From Bacteroidales bacterium (lineage in GTDB: Bacteria > Bacteroidota > Bacteroidia > Bacteroidales > ML635J-15), in NCBI GenBank assembly GCA_031275085.1, contig JAISPG010000074.1:1-64000 (forward strand): 64,000 bases of DNA, in the 5' to 3' direction. The translations under genes and the position numbers were made by a program. The notes under the pieces were generated by a model. It was not told the DNA's origin. It did not search any database and saw nothing but the letters and a program-made list of their open reading frames with translations. Positions 63,711 to 64,000 of this stretch are shown one piece after another. The first letter of the stretch is position 1, and the number at the start of each line of letters is the position of its first letter.

Positions 63711-64000
63711 TTATTCATCAATATTATATTTTATTTCGAGATTACCATCAATAATCAATACTGGAACGGTTTCCCCTTCTTCATTAACAAAATCATATGT
63801 AAAATTAAAACCGGCTACTATCTTACTATTTTCTGAATCATGTTCAGTAACTGTCAGAGTACCCGAATGTGCTTCATATGTATCAAAATTTTTCTGAAAA
63901 TATAATTTCACAGTATTATCCGGACCAATAGAATGTTCTCCCACTTCTATCGAAAGCGGTATATGAATAATAATACTTTGCCATGCTATATTCCTATCCA
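63711..64000 (-). CDS. Partial gene cut by the window edge, unknown function
   Basis: The listed ORF starts at a GTG inside a frame that stays open to position 64000, so this is the C-terminal part of a longer protein (about 95 residues visible). The text is strand-rich and acidic (GTLTVTEHDSENSKIVAGFNFTYDFV, then LIIDGNLEIKYNIDE), as in small exported beta-sandwich proteins. No family recognised. Confidence 0.55.
   Translation of the reverse strand, partial: DRNIAWQSIIIHIPLSIEVGEHSIGPDNTVKLYFQKNFDTYEAHSGTLTVTEHDSENSKIVAGFNFTYDFVNEEGETVPVLIIDGNLEIKYNIDE

Noticed and set aside
1-64000. CRISPR arrays, rRNA or tRNA genes
   Set aside because: No regularly spaced direct repeats of CRISPR size and no cloverleaf-like sequence with a TTCGA-type arm were seen in intergenic DNA.

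Overview
The window is a chromosomal segment of an AT-rich Bacteroidota (Bacteroidetes) bacterium. Supporting signs are two secreted proteins with type IX secretion (T9SS) C-terminal sorting domains, a GldB-type gliding protein next to nadE, an IPExxxVDY-family protein, a glutamine-dependent NadE, an F-type ATP synthase cluster of the Bacteroidetes layout (atpBEFHAG without atpDC), and repeated TAnnTTTG -7 promoter boxes, twice with a correctly spaced TTTG -33 box. Order or genus cannot be fixed from this sequence alone.

Region 1 (about 1-12.1 kb) is a defence island. Seven genes on the minus strand are fused end to end by ATGA overlaps or abutting codons: Vsr nicking endonuclease, C5-cytosine methyltransferase, an HTH protein with a DUF3883/PD-(D/E)XK nuclease domain, a MORC/MutL-like GHKL ATPase, a 1222-residue Z1-domain ATPase, a RecF/SMC-like ABC ATPase and an AIPR-family protein. 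The core (methylase, Vsr, MORC, Z1, AIPR) belongs to a known class of MORC-containing restriction-modification systems. The RecF-like ATPase, the HTH-nuclease fusion and a target-recognition-like tail on the Z1 protein are the less familiar parts. A possible transposase start lies at the left edge.

Region 2 (12.7-16.3 kb) carries a small secreted OB-fold protein, an aldo/keto reductase, a divergent AraC-family regulator and a lipoprotein metallo-beta-lactamase-fold hydrolase. By eye, regions 1 and 2 are richer in G+C than the rest.

Region 3 (16.4-31.7 kb) is housekeeping and envelope: acyl-CoA synthetase, outer-membrane proteins, Na+/solute symporter, alpha/beta hydrolase, recR, a ClC channel/antiporter with CBS domains, a LytTR regulator with a degenerate receiver, gldB, a PorT-like barrel protein, nadE, a polysaccharide flippase and an IPExxxVDY protein.

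Region 4 (31.8-37.9 kb) is one operon: bactofilin, an AtpI/AtpZ-like protein, a small membrane protein, then atpB-E-F-H-A-G. It has a clear promoter at its head, a terminator-like hairpin after atpE and a terminator after atpG.

Region 5 (37.9-52.8 kb) has metK, with a candidate SAM-II-like riboswitch in its leader and a 52-bp perfect palindrome as terminator, then an OmpA-family protein, a GlsB/OlsB-like N-acyltransferase, htpG, a secreted papain-like T9SS protease, a GLUG/MBG T9SS protein and a DUF4269 protein.

Region 6 (53-64 kb) has a heterodimeric ABC exporter with one degenerate ATP site, a divergent NtrB/NtrC-type two-component pair, prmC, a Sua5/YwlC-type protein, a GT9 glycosyltransferase, dapD, a lipoprotein and a gene cut by the right edge. 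No rRNA, tRNA or CRISPR array was seen.
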